From: Gnetum montanum | Lineage: Eukaryota > Streptophyta > Gnetopsida > Gnetales > Gnetaceae | Direction of reading: 5' to 3' | DNA length: 64,000 nt | NCBI GenBank assembly: GCA_015680685.1 | Contig: MNCI01004678.1 | Location: 991,403-1,055,402 of the forward strand | Shown: one piece after another, positions 32,034 through 44,285 of the stretch | How the letters are laid out: each line of letters begins with the position of its first letter | Numbering within the stretch: the stretch's first letter is position 1 | Program-made: the position numbers and the translations under genes | Notes under the pieces: generated by a model | Databases searched by the model: none | What the model was told of the DNA's origin: nothing | Seen by the model: the letters and a program-made list of their open reading frames with translations, nothing else

Positions 32034-32901
32034 TGATGAGCAACGAGGTCCCCCTATGCCCAACCATAAGAATCACGAAGTGTTCATGCATGATTTAGTC
32101 GAATTCCATGGACTCTATAGTTTCTAGTGTACTAGTCTCCTAGGTAGTGAACCTTGCTCTAAGGTCATTCGTTATCTTCCCAACTACACTTGTGATGCAC
32201 ATGGTATGGTTAAGTGTACTTAAGGTATATGATTTTTATCATTTTATGTTTTATGTTCTTTGGTGCTTGAAGAGAGAGAGATAAATTAATTTAATGACTA
32301 ATTTAATTTAACTAATTTACTAATCTCTAACTAGTCCTAACATTAGCATCTAGTCTTACATTCCATACATATCCTAAACCCATGTATCCACTACTGGGTT
32401 ACTAAGCACTATGTTACTAGGCACACCAAGCAATAACGCTATTGGGATTACCAAGTGAATACGTGTTTATGCTCGAAGTTGTACTTATGTATTAAATCTA
32501 TTTACCTTAATTCAATTTAATTAATTAAGTATTTAATAGAAAAAATGAATCCATAAATAAAAAATTTAAGCTATCCAAAATGCTACAAGATTTATCAAGA
32601 ATCTTGTCTTTATTGGTATATACATTAGTGTGGTTTAGGTACAAAAGTGCTTGAATAAAGATCCATACACTCAGTGACTCCTATTGTGGGCACTTGAGAA
32701 AAATATTCTAACTTTCAAATAGAAAAAATATAAGAGCTCTACTACTACTATGAATCTGATGCCATAAATGTAATTGGTAAGCATGTATTTATAAGGAAAA
32801 AATGGACCTTGCATCGATGGGGCCATGTTGATGCATGAAATGATGTGTTGATAGGGCCTAGTTAATGAGGCCTTATCAATGCAGCCAACTATGATCCATC
32901 A
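32034..32901 (-). repeat. Element E 3' LTR, 868 bp
   Basis: On the minus strand it starts TGATGGATC at 32901 and ends GCTCATCA at 32034. U3 has CATCGATG-type palindromes (near 32810-32880) instead of GATATC, and a TATA box TATAAATA (minus) at 32793-32786. The U5 end matches that of B and D. Confidence 0.88.
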
Positions 32902-32913
32902 TACCCCCACAAC
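32902..32913 (-). other. Element E polypurine tract
   Basis: Minus-strand GTTGTGGGGGTA immediately before the 3' LTR, matching TCGTGGGGGTA of element B. Confidence 0.75.
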
Positions 32914-33135
32914 TTAATGAAAACTCATCCTCAAGTTTCTTTAAAAAATTGGAAAGTATGGGATTATTAACTGACTCTAGACTCAATAAATTGACTTGAC
33001 AAAATTGAGTGCCTAAGTGTACGAATCAACACATTACAAAAATTGTGGTGTTTATGACACAAAATTGAACACCATGAAATGACTTTGCAAAACTGCATAG
33101 CATGTCCTCTAATGGTGTGAAGTCGATTGAAAAGA

Positions 33136-36023
33136 TCAAACAGTCCTAGGCGGTGGAGGTTCCTGAGGCTCTGAAGGAACTTCATTAGCTTTAGGCACAT
33201 GCAACGATTGAGGCTGCTATGGCTATCCTACTACTACTACAACTTCTGGTGGGAGGCAAAAAGCATCTAGTAATGCTTTGATTTTCTCCTCCTTACTCTT
33301 AGGATCATGCATCATCCACACAACTTTGTCAATGTTGGTAAAAAAAGGCACATCCCAAGGATAGGGAATCATTGGAAATAGATCCTTGGCATTGATGAAA
33401 CAAGTAGCAAATTTTTGGTGCTTGATGTCGAATGCTCTGACTGCATCTTTCAACTCCTAGTAATCATTCATTCTCTTGGCCAAGTTCTCAGTAGTTGATC
33501 GTTGATCCATGAATCGTGCCCTGAGAACTTTGAGTTCATCATTTACTATCTCAAGCTTTTTCTTGGTGTCCTTTTGATGCTTGAACTCAACCTCATATAG
33601 CAAGTACGAGCTTGTCATCTACTTTTTGAGTTCTAAGGATGGTCTTTTAGCAGTACGCATTGCCAAGTTTCCATAGTGAAGATTAGCCAATTCCATGTAC
33701 TCTATCATTTCTTCAATTTGCAACTCCTTTAAGTGGATCTTTGCTCTGTTATAGGCATCTATTCCATTGATTATGGGTTATCAAACTTCTCTTCCTTGCT
33801 AGAGTTGCTAGAGGGATTTATTTACTTTTTCCTTAGCCATTTGAATATGCTTCTCATTCACTTCCTTCTACAAGCCAACTTAGTCTCTATAATGATTCTT
33901 AACTCTTTCAAATTTTAGAGCCTCATTTTTCAAAGCGACAATCTCAATGGTAGATCTCTGGTGTAAGGCTTGGAATTCCTCCATAAATAGATTACAATTT
34001 TCCATGACCAATTTCCTTAATTCTATGTTTACCCTAGCAAGCTACTTCTACTATTGACAAATGAATTCTTACATTTTTTGCTTTTATGCATTAACATTGT
34101 GCAAGCAGTGAGTTCTTGTGATCAGCGACTCATTTTTTGATGCATCTGAACCAAGTCCTTTTGAATTGAGTAGGTTTTTACTTTTGCTATGGACTAGTTG
34201 AAGATGTCCATCACTATTTCCTCCTCAACTTGTTTTAGTCATTCTTGAAGCACTTGAAAAGCTTCATCTCTAGTTATTGCTAGGCTGAGAAGTGTGGGAT
34301 CAGCAAAACAGGCACATAGTTTAGCAACTTCTGCAGTCAAGTATTGGTTTTATTCTTAGGCCATTTCAAGTTTCCCTTCCAAGATGATGCACTTGCCCTT
34401 TGCTTCTAGCAACTCTAATTGGATTATAGTAATGTTATTTGGAAAATCAAAGATATCTAAAATCGGTTACTTGGTCCCCACCAATCAGTCCAACAACTCG
34501 TCATGCTAGGATGCATTCAATTTTTCATCGATCATGCCTACGGACATCTACACATCTTGAAGTGTAGATATGTTTGGTACAAACACCACAGGTGCATTGA
34601 GCACTTCAGCAATTTGATCAACAATGACTTTAGCAGTAGTCTCCTGTCCTTAGTGTTGCATCACTAGTATAGTTGCCTCCTTGCCTTTCTCCAAACACAC
34701 CAAAAAGAAGGCAGCATTCCCCAAGATTTCTAGGAATAAATGGTATTCAGATAAAGAAACTATTACCTCTTGGGCATTGGGATTCGACCTTGTGAGCAAC
34801 TATGTTCATTGGGTAGAGAATATTGATCTACCTATTTCCATATGGCTAATTATTCGAGCCACCTCATTAAGATGACTCATCGTAGGTCAATATACAAATG
34901 GATCTCCACCACTCGTTCCTACATACTACTTCTGTTCACATAAGAGCTATTCTCATATTTCACCCAAGAGTTATTCTCGAATTTCATGTAAGCATTCAAT
35001 GGCTGTGCAAGCCTCCAACGTTGTTTCTTGAGTAGGTAGTGGAGGTGGCAGTTTTTGTTCCTCTTCTTTAGTCATGGTAGGTATCTTGTCCTTCAGTATT
35101 TCAAACCACAAGGCCAAAGGAGCATGCCTGATCATACCATTTGCATAGTGGATGTTCCCTACCCTTTTGCAAAGTTTTTGAATGAGGCATGGAAAAAGTA
35201 GGGTTTTCCTTCCACATTCATTTTCTTTGAAGTGCTTCTCGATCACTAAGTCAATCGGTTGTGGAAGGTTTGCTGGAAATCTCCTAGTTAGAGTAGTGCA
35301 TGCTCAAGCAGAAAAGGTAGTTACCTTGCTAGGCCTAACCGTTAGATTGAGGTGATAGGCTACTATTTTGAGGTATATGTGTTCCACCAGTGTGAGCATG
35401 CCGAACTCCTTACATTTGACCTCGTAACACCATTGGGTCCACTTCTTTTTGTTCTTAGGATAAACTTGTGTTGATAGCTTTGCTAGTAATGTCCTAGTAT
35501 CAGGCAACCCAAATGCCTATGCAATAGCTTCAGCCAAGTAGGACACTTGAACATCTTTGATCTTCACTATGGAGGTTGGCCTTCTATTGTTCCAGAAGAG
35601 ATACATCTCTCCCATGTACCACTCTCCACTGGAAGTGATGACAGGCCACATCGAAGAAGTTTGCAATTGTGTTTTCACCTTTGCTGGGGCATGCTCTAAA
35701 AATGGCCTGAAGTTTAGTTCTTGGAGAACTAAGCATTGGATCTAACAGGGCTTGATGGTGTCAAGGAAAGCTTATGTTAGTATGAATTTAAGCCTTGGTA
35801 TGGATCCTGGTGCTTTCCCTTGCTATAATTATTTTGTTGGAACTTCTTCTTTGGGAATCTGTTGAACAGATTCCACCTTAGGCTCCTCTTGAAGAGGTCC
35901 TATTACATGGGTTGCCTTTGGTGACTCTTGGGCTTGCTCTTGTTGGCCCCTTCCAATTTTGGGCCATTTCTCCCTTGGTTGAGAGGATTCTTCTTTTTGT
36001 GGTCATTTCAGTCTTGGCACCAT
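33136..36023 (-). pseudogene. 3' ORF of element E: large coiled-coil protein (decayed)
   Basis: About 962 codons from the ATG at 36023 to TGA at 33138-33136, with in-frame stops. It is collinear with the 3' ORF of B. A Gln/Glu/Pro-rich N-terminus precedes the globular domain with A-K-L-S-T near 35480, L-T-L-V-E-H-I-Y-L-K near 35380 and L-L-F-P-C-L-I-Q-K-L-C near 35190. A coiled coil follows (about 34500-33450), including I-E-Y-M-E-L-A-N-L-H-Y-G-N-L-A-M at about 33710-33660, 13 of 16 residues as in B. The C-terminal motif is L-F-P-M-I-P-Y-P-W...W-M-M-H-D-P...K-E-E-K near 33400-33280, and the tail ends P-P-P-P-R-T-V. The ATG follows TGTGATTATAG, which resembles a splice acceptor. No transmembrane segment is seen. 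Role unknown; the location matches env-like ORFs of Athila elements. Confidence 0.75.
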
Positions 36024-36308
36024 CTATAATCACAACATGACCATGGGTTAGCAATTATTGTGTAACATGTAACAATTGGGATACCTTATCTTCTTAGGAT
36101 AGTTACAATTGGCTAAGTTGTGATTATGGCTAATTTAATCCATTTTAAGCATTATTGTATTTGTGTTTTAATGGTAATAAGTCATTCTAGAGAGTGTTGG
36201 AAGGGTTAACTCTCAAAATTTGATAGTTTCATACTATTGTATTCATTAACCCCTTTTGGGGGAGTTACAAAAATTTTCAAAAAATTTCATTGTAAACCTT
36301 AAGGTTTG

Positions 36309-36318
36309 CAACCCCCAC
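36309..36318 (-). other. Second polypurine tract-like run in element E
   Basis: GTGGGGGTTG on the minus strand, about 150 nt downstream of the internal TATA box, matching the arrangement in B (16297). Possible central polypurine tract. Confidence 0.4.
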
Positions 36319-36459
36319 GATAAATAGCTTACCTCTCATAGCTGTAATATCAAAGAATGGAGTGATTTGGATAAATGATTGGGAAGTTATGGGCTCTGAA
36401 AAATGGCAAAAACTCTCCTCTTGTTATGAAGAAAATGTTAAAAAATTCAAAGTTTGCAG

Positions 36460-36540
36460 TGGTATTTATAGGATTTTTGACATGCGTCAATGGGGCCTAG
36501 TCAATGAGGTTAGTTGCATCGACTAGGCTTAATCAACTTG
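36460..36540 (-). promoter_or_regulatory. Internal U3-like promoter block in element E
   Basis: On the minus strand, CCTCATTGACTAGGCCCCAT and then GACGCATG precede TATAAATA (36470-36463). The same order and near-identical words occur in E's own LTR U3 (plus-strand positions 32842-32880 with TATA at 32786-32793; 46075-46104). It lies about 440 bp before the 3' ORF. It differs from the GATATC-type block of B in the same way that the LTRs of the two elements differ. Confidence 0.6.
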
Positions 36541-38029
36541 GTTGTTGACCATCATTGACTTGCATTAACTTTGGTCAAACTTCCAAAATACAAGGAGTTT
36601 TTAAGGGAAACTGGGGTCAAATGGAAGCCCAAAAAGCCACAAACATGATGAGAATAGTAGAAGAGGATGTTGAAGCATAGAAAATATACAAAATTGAGAA
36701 AATGGTTTGGAGAATGAATTTAATGAAAGTTTAAGGAGCAGTAAGCAAGATACATAATGAAATAGGCAAAAGATAGGATTGTAGCAATGTCTAAAGTAAG
36801 AAACTTAAGTAACCAAACCAAAAGATATACAAGTCGGTCCTTCCCATAAAAGGCACATGCCCTTTTTCCCCTTGCATAACCTAAACTAAGGAGTTTGTGA
36901 CCCCCATAGTCAATTAATGGTCATGAAAAGTTAAGGACCAACCTCAAAGAATCTATCCAAGAATTCCAACACATCAAACTAAGACATCAAGCATAACATG
37001 GAAATTGGCAATGAGGTGAGTTATGGCAGCATATATGGATGATTGAGAAGGTGGAATGGAATCTTGAATTGAGGCCATAAGAAGCCCCTTGTGGAGTTTG
37101 TGTTTAAAATAACTTGGGAAAGCCTATCCTTAGTCCAAATCAAAACCACCTTCTTTTAGTGACTTTGCATTACCACTCCAAGACCAATCCACCTCTTCGA
37201 GACACAAGAGTGCTCCCATAAAACAACCACCATTTCATAAAGAGAAGAAAAGAGAGATAGGAAGTGAAAGAGGGCCTTAGTTAGAGGGGACCTTTAGGCA
37301 TGGGTAACATGTCATTCTAGTCCCATAACTAATGCTTGTAGCCCATTTATTTGTCTAAGGGGTGTGCTTTGAATTCCCATCATGTCTTTTTTGGATGGAA
37401 ACCACACCATGCAAAGACTTTATTTGACTTCACATTATTGGAACATGGAATGGTAAGTAGTTAATGAAAACACTCAAGTAAGTAGAAGAGTACAAAGAGT
37501 ATTGAGTCCCTTTGAAGTCACACCCTATACAAACCTTTTGAATCCTTTCCAATTCTGGAAACTACCAAGGTCACCAATTTATTAAAAGTTAATTTAATGA
37601 AAAGGATCTCAAATTTCCAAAATAAGGAAAACCATAGAGTTGGTGAATGGGTGGATGTCATGGACTCACTACCTATTTCATGAAAAATAAGCCATGTCAT
37701 AGTTATCAGACATCAAAATTTAAAAGAAAAAAGAAAAAAAAAACTAGACATTGACAATCACAACATTAAGCACAAACCATCATTAGTAAACAACAATAGT
37801 AGCAGTGTGTCTTGCGGTAATAAAACACTTTTATTAATAAAAATAATGAAAATAACACATAAAAATAAAATAACATAAAGTAAAATATAAAAGGAAGAAA
37901 AATATATAAAAAAAGTATAAAATATTCAAGAAATATAAAACATACTAATGATGTAAAATAAAAATCTAGAAAATGGATAAAACATCAACAAAGTGTAAAA
38001 TAAAAATGTATAAAACAAAAAGGTAAAAA
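36541..38029 (-). other. Element E non-coding spacer between pol and the promoter-like block
   Basis: AT-rich, no recognisable protein. Poly(A)-rich at 37715-37990. Corresponds in position to 14601-16059 of B. Confidence 0.6.
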
Positions 38030-41000
38030 ATTGAGGAGCCATGTGGATGGTTAGCATGGATGGCCATCTCCCCTACGCCTAAGTTGGAAGGAGGAGATCT
38101 AAAATATTGAATGTGGTTTTCCATCCATTGAGGTAGTTGTTGCACTGGGTTACTTGGGTTCATGGAAAAGCTTTACTTGTTGGATGTTGACCAAATGCTT
38201 TTTATTTGGGCTCTCAGACTTGTATATTAACATGGTCCTAGAGGAAAAGGTTGGATCAATTATATATGGTCACTTCCACAATGTTTGAAACTTTGTCTTT
38301 AGAGGTATGTGTGTGGGGTTCTAGTAGAGAACCTTATCTCTCGATTGAAACTTCACTTTTTGTATTTTGAGGTCATGACATTGCTTGTTAAATGTCTTAT
38401 ACACATCATTCAAAGATAGAGCCACTAACCAATTCTCATCTAGCACATTGATGTTGATTAGTATTTCTTTCTATGCTAGACTTAGGTTAAGATTTAGATC
38501 ATAGGCTGTTGAGAATGTACAGAGCTCGAATTGAATTAGGAGTGTTGGAAGCTTTCCATAAACTAGCTCGTAGGGAGAGTAGTCAATAGGAAGTTTGCAT
38601 GTTGAGTGGTAGGCACATAGGGCATTGTTGAGTTTCATACTCCAATCTTTCCTATATTTACTTATGGTCTTTATTAGGATCTTTTTGATTTCCCTATTAG
38701 CTACCTTTGCTTAACCATTGGCTTTGGGGTGATAGGGTGTTGTTAATTTATGTTCAACCCCAAAGTGTTGCATCAACTTTCTAAAAATGACATTTGTGAA
38801 GTGAGTTCCATTATCAAAAATTAGTGCATGTGACACCCCAAACCTATTTACAACATGTTGTTGCATAAATCTAGCAGTAGTTATTGATGTACAGTTGGTG
38901 AGAGCTACTACTTCTGCCCATTTGGTGTAGTAGTTGACTACTATGATGATATATGCCTTTCCCTTGGACATGGGTGTGATGGGACCCATGAAGTCTATGC
39001 CCCATATGTCAAAGGGCTCTAGTGGTTGAATCCACTATTGAGGATCCTCCATTGGAGCAGTCATCCCACCATCTCGTTAACAATGTTCATAAGATTAGAC
39101 AAACTAATGGGCATCCCTGAAGATTGTAGGCCAATAGTATCTTACCATTAGAATTTTTATGGTCATGTGCCTCCTTGCATAGTGGCCTCTGTAAGGGCCT
39201 TCATGAGCATCCTACAGAATGCGTAGTTGATTTACATCAAGGACACACCAATGAACTAGGCCATTGATGCATACCTTATAAATGTATCCATTGATTTTCA
39301 TGAAGTACTTTACCTAATGAAGAAATTTTTTTTTCTTCCTAAAGTCTAGATCTTATAGCATCTCTTGAGTGAGAAGGTAAGTAAGAATGTCATCATACCA
39401 TGTTGTTTTTGTCGGCACTTGATCATTTATTGCTCCTATAAAGAGGAGTTCATCTGGAAACTAATCAGAGAGTGGAATATCCTCCTCTTTGTTATTCCAT
39501 CTTAGTCAAGAAATATGGTTAGCAACCACATTCTCAATCCCTTTCTAATCTACCATTATAAAATCAAATTTCTGCATGATCGTGAGCCACCGTATGATAT
39601 GGGGGCTTACCATTGGCTTGCTCATTTGGAAGTGGATGGCGCTATCATCTGTGTGCACAAATACTTTATTCCTATGCACATAGTGTTTGAACTTTTCAAG
39701 AGCATACACCACTACCATTAATTCTTTCTCCATTGTGGTGTAATTCAGTTGTGCATCATCAATGCTTTGGCTCGTATAATGGATGTAATATGGACATTTT
39801 TTATTGTCCAACTATGTAAGCATGACTCTCAAGACATAATTAGATGCATTTGTCATTATGTGAAATGGTCTAGACTAGTTTGGCACCCGTAGAATTGGAG
39901 TTTCTACAAGTTTGTCTTTTAATTATTTGAATGCATGTTCACATTCCTTGGTCCAAATGAATGGAACATCTTTCTTCGTAAGCTTGACCAATGGCTTTAC
40001 AATCTTAGAGAAATTCTCTATGAATCTTTAGTAGTAGCCAGTATGTTCAAGGAATGATTAGACATCTTTAACTGTCTCTAGTTGGCATGTGATTTCTTGG
40101 ATGACCCTTATCTTTTTAGGGTCTATCTTAATCTCTTTTTTTGAAATTCAGTGCCCCAGTAATTTCCCTCCTGGACCATTAGATGGCTTTTCTGCTAATT
40201 GAGCCCAAGGTTTGTTTCAGCATATATTTTCAAAACTTGCTCAAGGAAATCCAAGGCTTGCTCAAATGTAGCCCCATAGGTAGAGAAGTTATCCATAAAG
40301 ACTTATACCTTGCTACCAATATGCTATTAGAAGATACTAAGGATGAAGTGTTGAAATGTTGTAGGGGTATTGCATAGACTGAATGACATCTTACAATATG
40401 CAAAAGTTCCATAGGGGCTTGTGAATGTTGTCTTGGCTTGATCTTCTGGTGTAATTTGGATTTGGTTATAGCCACTATAACCATCCAAGAAGCTATAATA
40501 GCAATGCCCAGAAATAGCATCCAACACTTGGTCCACAAATGACAATGAAAAATGATCTTTAAATGTTGCCATATTCAACAACTTGAAGTCAATGCAGACC
40601 TTCCACTTGTCACCTTTCTTGGACACAATTATTAGTTGGCTAACCCACTTACTATCCATGAGGAGATAGATGAACCTTGCCTTGAAGAGTTGTTCTATTT
40701 CCTCCTTGATGATTTGCTTTAATTTTGGATTCAGTTGCCTTTGTCGTTACCTTCTGGCTTCATGGATGAGTCAGTGTAAATGTGATGCTAGCATATCTAT
40801 GAATCAATTCAAGTTAGCTTAGGATATGACCAAGCAAAGGATGATAACCGTCTTGCCATTGTTTAGAAATGCATACTCCATGCTGGCTAGTAGAGTTTTT
40901 AACTCAAGAGGCTCATGTTTGAAATTTTCAGGGATTTCCAACTCTTCCTAATAGGTATCATCATTTTCATCATTAAAGAGTTGGTGATGAACTTGCTCAA

Positions 41001-41640
41001 GTTCATCCATGCCTTCAACATAAGCACATGTTAGGCTCTTAGTTGTTTCCATGCATAATGTGCTACTATTAGAATTAGCTGTCAACCACTGGGTGTCCTC
41101 TTGTTTTGTGGCTGCTACGTACATGCTATTTCTTGTGCACAGTAAATGCATGCTTTAATGTATGTACTCTTAATAGACTAGATCTTTTTCACATAATTAC
41201 ATCCATTATCACTAGACATAATGCATGGAACATGCTTCTTCTCTAGGCTTTCAAACTCATTCTACTTGGAGATTTCCAAGGAGAGGTCTCTTATGTCCAT
41301 TCGTGCATTGACCATGCTTAATCACGCCCTTCCCGTAATGATGGGGAATTCACCTTTATAGTTATCAACCTTGATCACTAGAAAATTGGTAGGATAGGAC
41401 CACCCAAAAACTATGGTCACAATATCCTCCACTAATCCCAAAGGGATAGTGATTGACTGGTCTGCTAATTCCAAATGGATGTTGCTCATCTCCCATGTGC
41501 CTTATACATGTCATGGGAGATGAGATTGACACTAGAACTAGAATCAAGAAGAGACTTGCAAAGCTCATGTCTAGCAATTTGTAAGTAAATAATAGGACTT
41601 CCTAGATTAGATTTATTTATGGAAAGGTTGCCAACCTTGA
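38030..41640 (-). pseudogene. pol of element E: protease, RT, RNase H, integrase (decayed)
   Basis: Protease near 41580-41530 has L-L-D-S-S-S-S-V-N-L-I-S where D-L-G-A-S-V-N is expected, so the catalytic Gly is lost. RT at 40720-40050 has W-V-S-Q-L-I-I-V-S-K-K-G and Y-Y-S-F-L-D-G-Y-S-G-Y-N-Q. The catalytic box is F-M-D-N-F (near 40300) instead of F-M-D-D-F. RNase H at 39960-39530 has Y-T-T-M-E-K-E-L and H-T-D-D-S-A-I. Integrase core at 38989-38711 has Y-Y-T-K-W-A-E, D-N-G-T-H-F-T and P-Y-H-P-K-A-N-G. The C-terminal domain (38640-38030) ends with the same S-P-P-S-N-L segment as D. Stops and frameshifts throughout; inactive. Confidence 0.88.
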
Positions 41641-44133
41641 TCTAATTGGAAATGGCATAAATTAACATCATAGTGCACATTTGAGGCAGTGTTTGTTTTG
41701 AAGGGTTCTCAAATGTGTTTGATGTAGGGGATGAGGGTGTTAGAGATGTAGGGGACTAGACACATGATTTTGTGAGGATTTGGGAGGACTGTTGGATAAA
41801 AAAAAAGATCATTTTCTGGATCAATTATCCAAACCACTCGATTGGAAAGCTGGTTATGAATGTATAACCCTTGTAGCATTTCATTGATGAAGCTGTGAAG
41901 GAATTTTGTCTTGCATGGATGGAGTAGGAGGTAACTATGTAGAGGTTGGAGGAATATGTGTAGATGGATGAGGAGGGTGGAATGGATATGAGTGCTCTCC
42001 TTAAGTAAATGGTGAGTCATTTTAATGATACTCTATAGGGTAATAGTAATTTTGGAATGATGCGTAGTTAGAAGAACTTCATGGAGATACAAGTTGTTGA
42101 ACATAGTACCCGTATGGATCTGGTTGTCTATAAGGGTACTACTACCTTGGTGGTGGCATTCCCCATGATTGTGGTTGGTGCCACTATTGGTATTGCTCAT
42201 ATGGTTGTGATGAAGCTCCACTTGGATAATAAGCTGGTTGTTGCTAGTGGAACTGCCTTGGATTGCCTTGAGGGTAAGGCAATTGTTTGGGTGCTTACCT
42301 TTTTGCTAGTCATAGATTTGAAGTGTACACCCAAGACTCTTGTAGGTGTGACATCATAAGACAACATCCCTTCATATGTTCATATTAACAAATGTCACAA
42401 CCAATATCATCATCAAAGTCTATTTCCACAACTTTCTCTACTACAATAGCTTTTCCCTTACCTCTCTGGTAGGCACGTTTAGCTTCCTTCTGCCTCTTAT
42501 GGTTATGATCACTATTTCACTCTTTGGATTCCTTAACAATCTTCATAGTAGTTTGGAAATTTTCATCCAAAGAGTCCCATAATTTATCAACCTTTGTCAA
42601 AATATCAAAAATAGATTTTTGAATGGACAAGGTTTTCCTATTTATCACCTCATCAAGTGGTGCATCCTCCTCTTTGCAAAATCAAACCTCCCTTTTTCTT
42701 ATGAAAGGATCCCTATTATAATCTTCTAAAATTTCCCTTTTTCACAACTCACCTTCTTCTTTTGCTACATACTCTATCAACTTTGTATCTGATGAGCTCT
42801 CAGTTCAGATAGTCTCCCTTGGGCATAGACCCCAAGAGTTCTTCTAGTTTCTGCTCTTAGCCCATCTATGATGTGGAAGAGTTGTTCCCTTTGAGAATAA
42901 CCATGGCCAAGGCATTGACATAAGAGAGAATAATATCTGCCCATGGTGGCATCTAAGGTTTCATGTGTTTCTTGTTTCCAACCTTGGATTTGCCTTCTTA
43001 GATTAAAGACTCTAGAGTATGTTTGATATTTGTCATTAAATAGCTCTAACATGGTACTCCATCTGCTGATAGATTCTAGCTTTAAGGATCGACACTAGCT
43101 CTCTACTTCCTTGATGAGTGTCATGGGGAAGAGCTTGAGTTTCTGCCAATCATTTTCAATGTTTTGTAGGTGCAGATATCATGAAAAATGTGTAGATGTG
43201 CAGATCATAGTTATATTCGCCCTCAAATCTTAGGATATTTTTCATGTCTAAGTGCTTGATCTGACTATCTTTCACATGCCTAGTTGGAATCTTAACTGCT
43301 TCTGCAATGTTAAGTATGCTTTAAGTTGATAACAAAGGTTCATCATCATCATTGTGTTAATGATGCTGATGATGGTTCCTGCCACCCCTTCATTCCTGGT
43401 AGCCTCTGTGGTCATTGTTGTCTCATTGATCACCTTCATCATGATTATTTCTATGACAACTTTTATGAGAATTAGTAGATGAAGAAGAATGTTCAAAATT
43501 AGATGAAGAGGATGAAGAGGAAGGTGGGCCACCAACACCAGTACAATATCCGCCACCATGTCTTCACTTATTACAACCACCATCTTTAGATCCCTTGCCA
43601 TTATGAGGTTTGCCCAAGTTCCTGCCTTGACTGTCACTTTTTCTTGAACTTGGTTTATGAATAGTGGATCACAGGTTTAGGGCCACACCCTCATTACCAA
43701 AAATAGGGGGTGAAAAATCTTCATGTTGAGAACCCCTAGAGGGAGGTTCCTCAATGTCATCTTGGTTCAACAAGAATAAGGGATTAGTAAAGTGTTTCCA
43801 CTTTGCACACTCATGGTGCTTCTCCTGATGCCAATCTTGCTTACATTGTGTTTTAGTGGGATGGTAGTCCCAAGTGTCATAACGATTCACAACGTATTCC
43901 TCTTGAAGATTTGAGATGCCTAACTTCTTAAGGGTTTGAAACAACATCCCAGACATAGATCAATCGAGGGACATTACAATGTTACCCTCCATGTCATGCC
44001 ATCATAGTTGGTCATCCTAGTGTAGGATGAAGGTGAGGTCAAATACATACTCATTGCGATGAGTGTATACCACTTTGCACTCCTGTGGGATCAATGGTTT
44101 GACATCTTCATGCCTATGAGAAGAAGAAGACAT
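41640..44133 (-). pseudogene. gag of element E (decayed)
   Basis: The start ATG at 44133 opens with M-S-S-S-S, matching D at 57615 (M-S-P-S-S). The gag core at 43052-42777 has L-F-N-D-K-Y-Q-T-Y-S-R-V and C-L-G-H-G-Y-S, near-identical to D 58793-58960. The tail at 42380-41700 is Pro/Tyr/Gln-rich. Frames change at several points. The zinc-knuckle area near 42400 is decayed. Confidence 0.85.
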
Positions 44134-44266
44134 TTTGCAAAACAAATAAAATTCTCAGTGTGCTTAGTAGTTATATGTCGTGTGAGAGTGATGTTGACCT
44201 TGAGTTTGTCCAGTGATATTAATAATGGTCACTAATCCTAGATAGTGCATGTTTCAACAAACAGAG

Positions 44267-44284
44267 TCCTTGGCAATGATGCCA
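44267..44284 (-). other. Element E primer binding site, tRNA-Asp type
   Basis: Minus-strand TGGCATCATTGCCAAGGA, one base from the 5' LTR end (44286). 13 of 18 match TGGCGCCGTTGCCGGGGA; all differences are transitions. Confidence 0.75.
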
Positions 44285-44285
44285 A

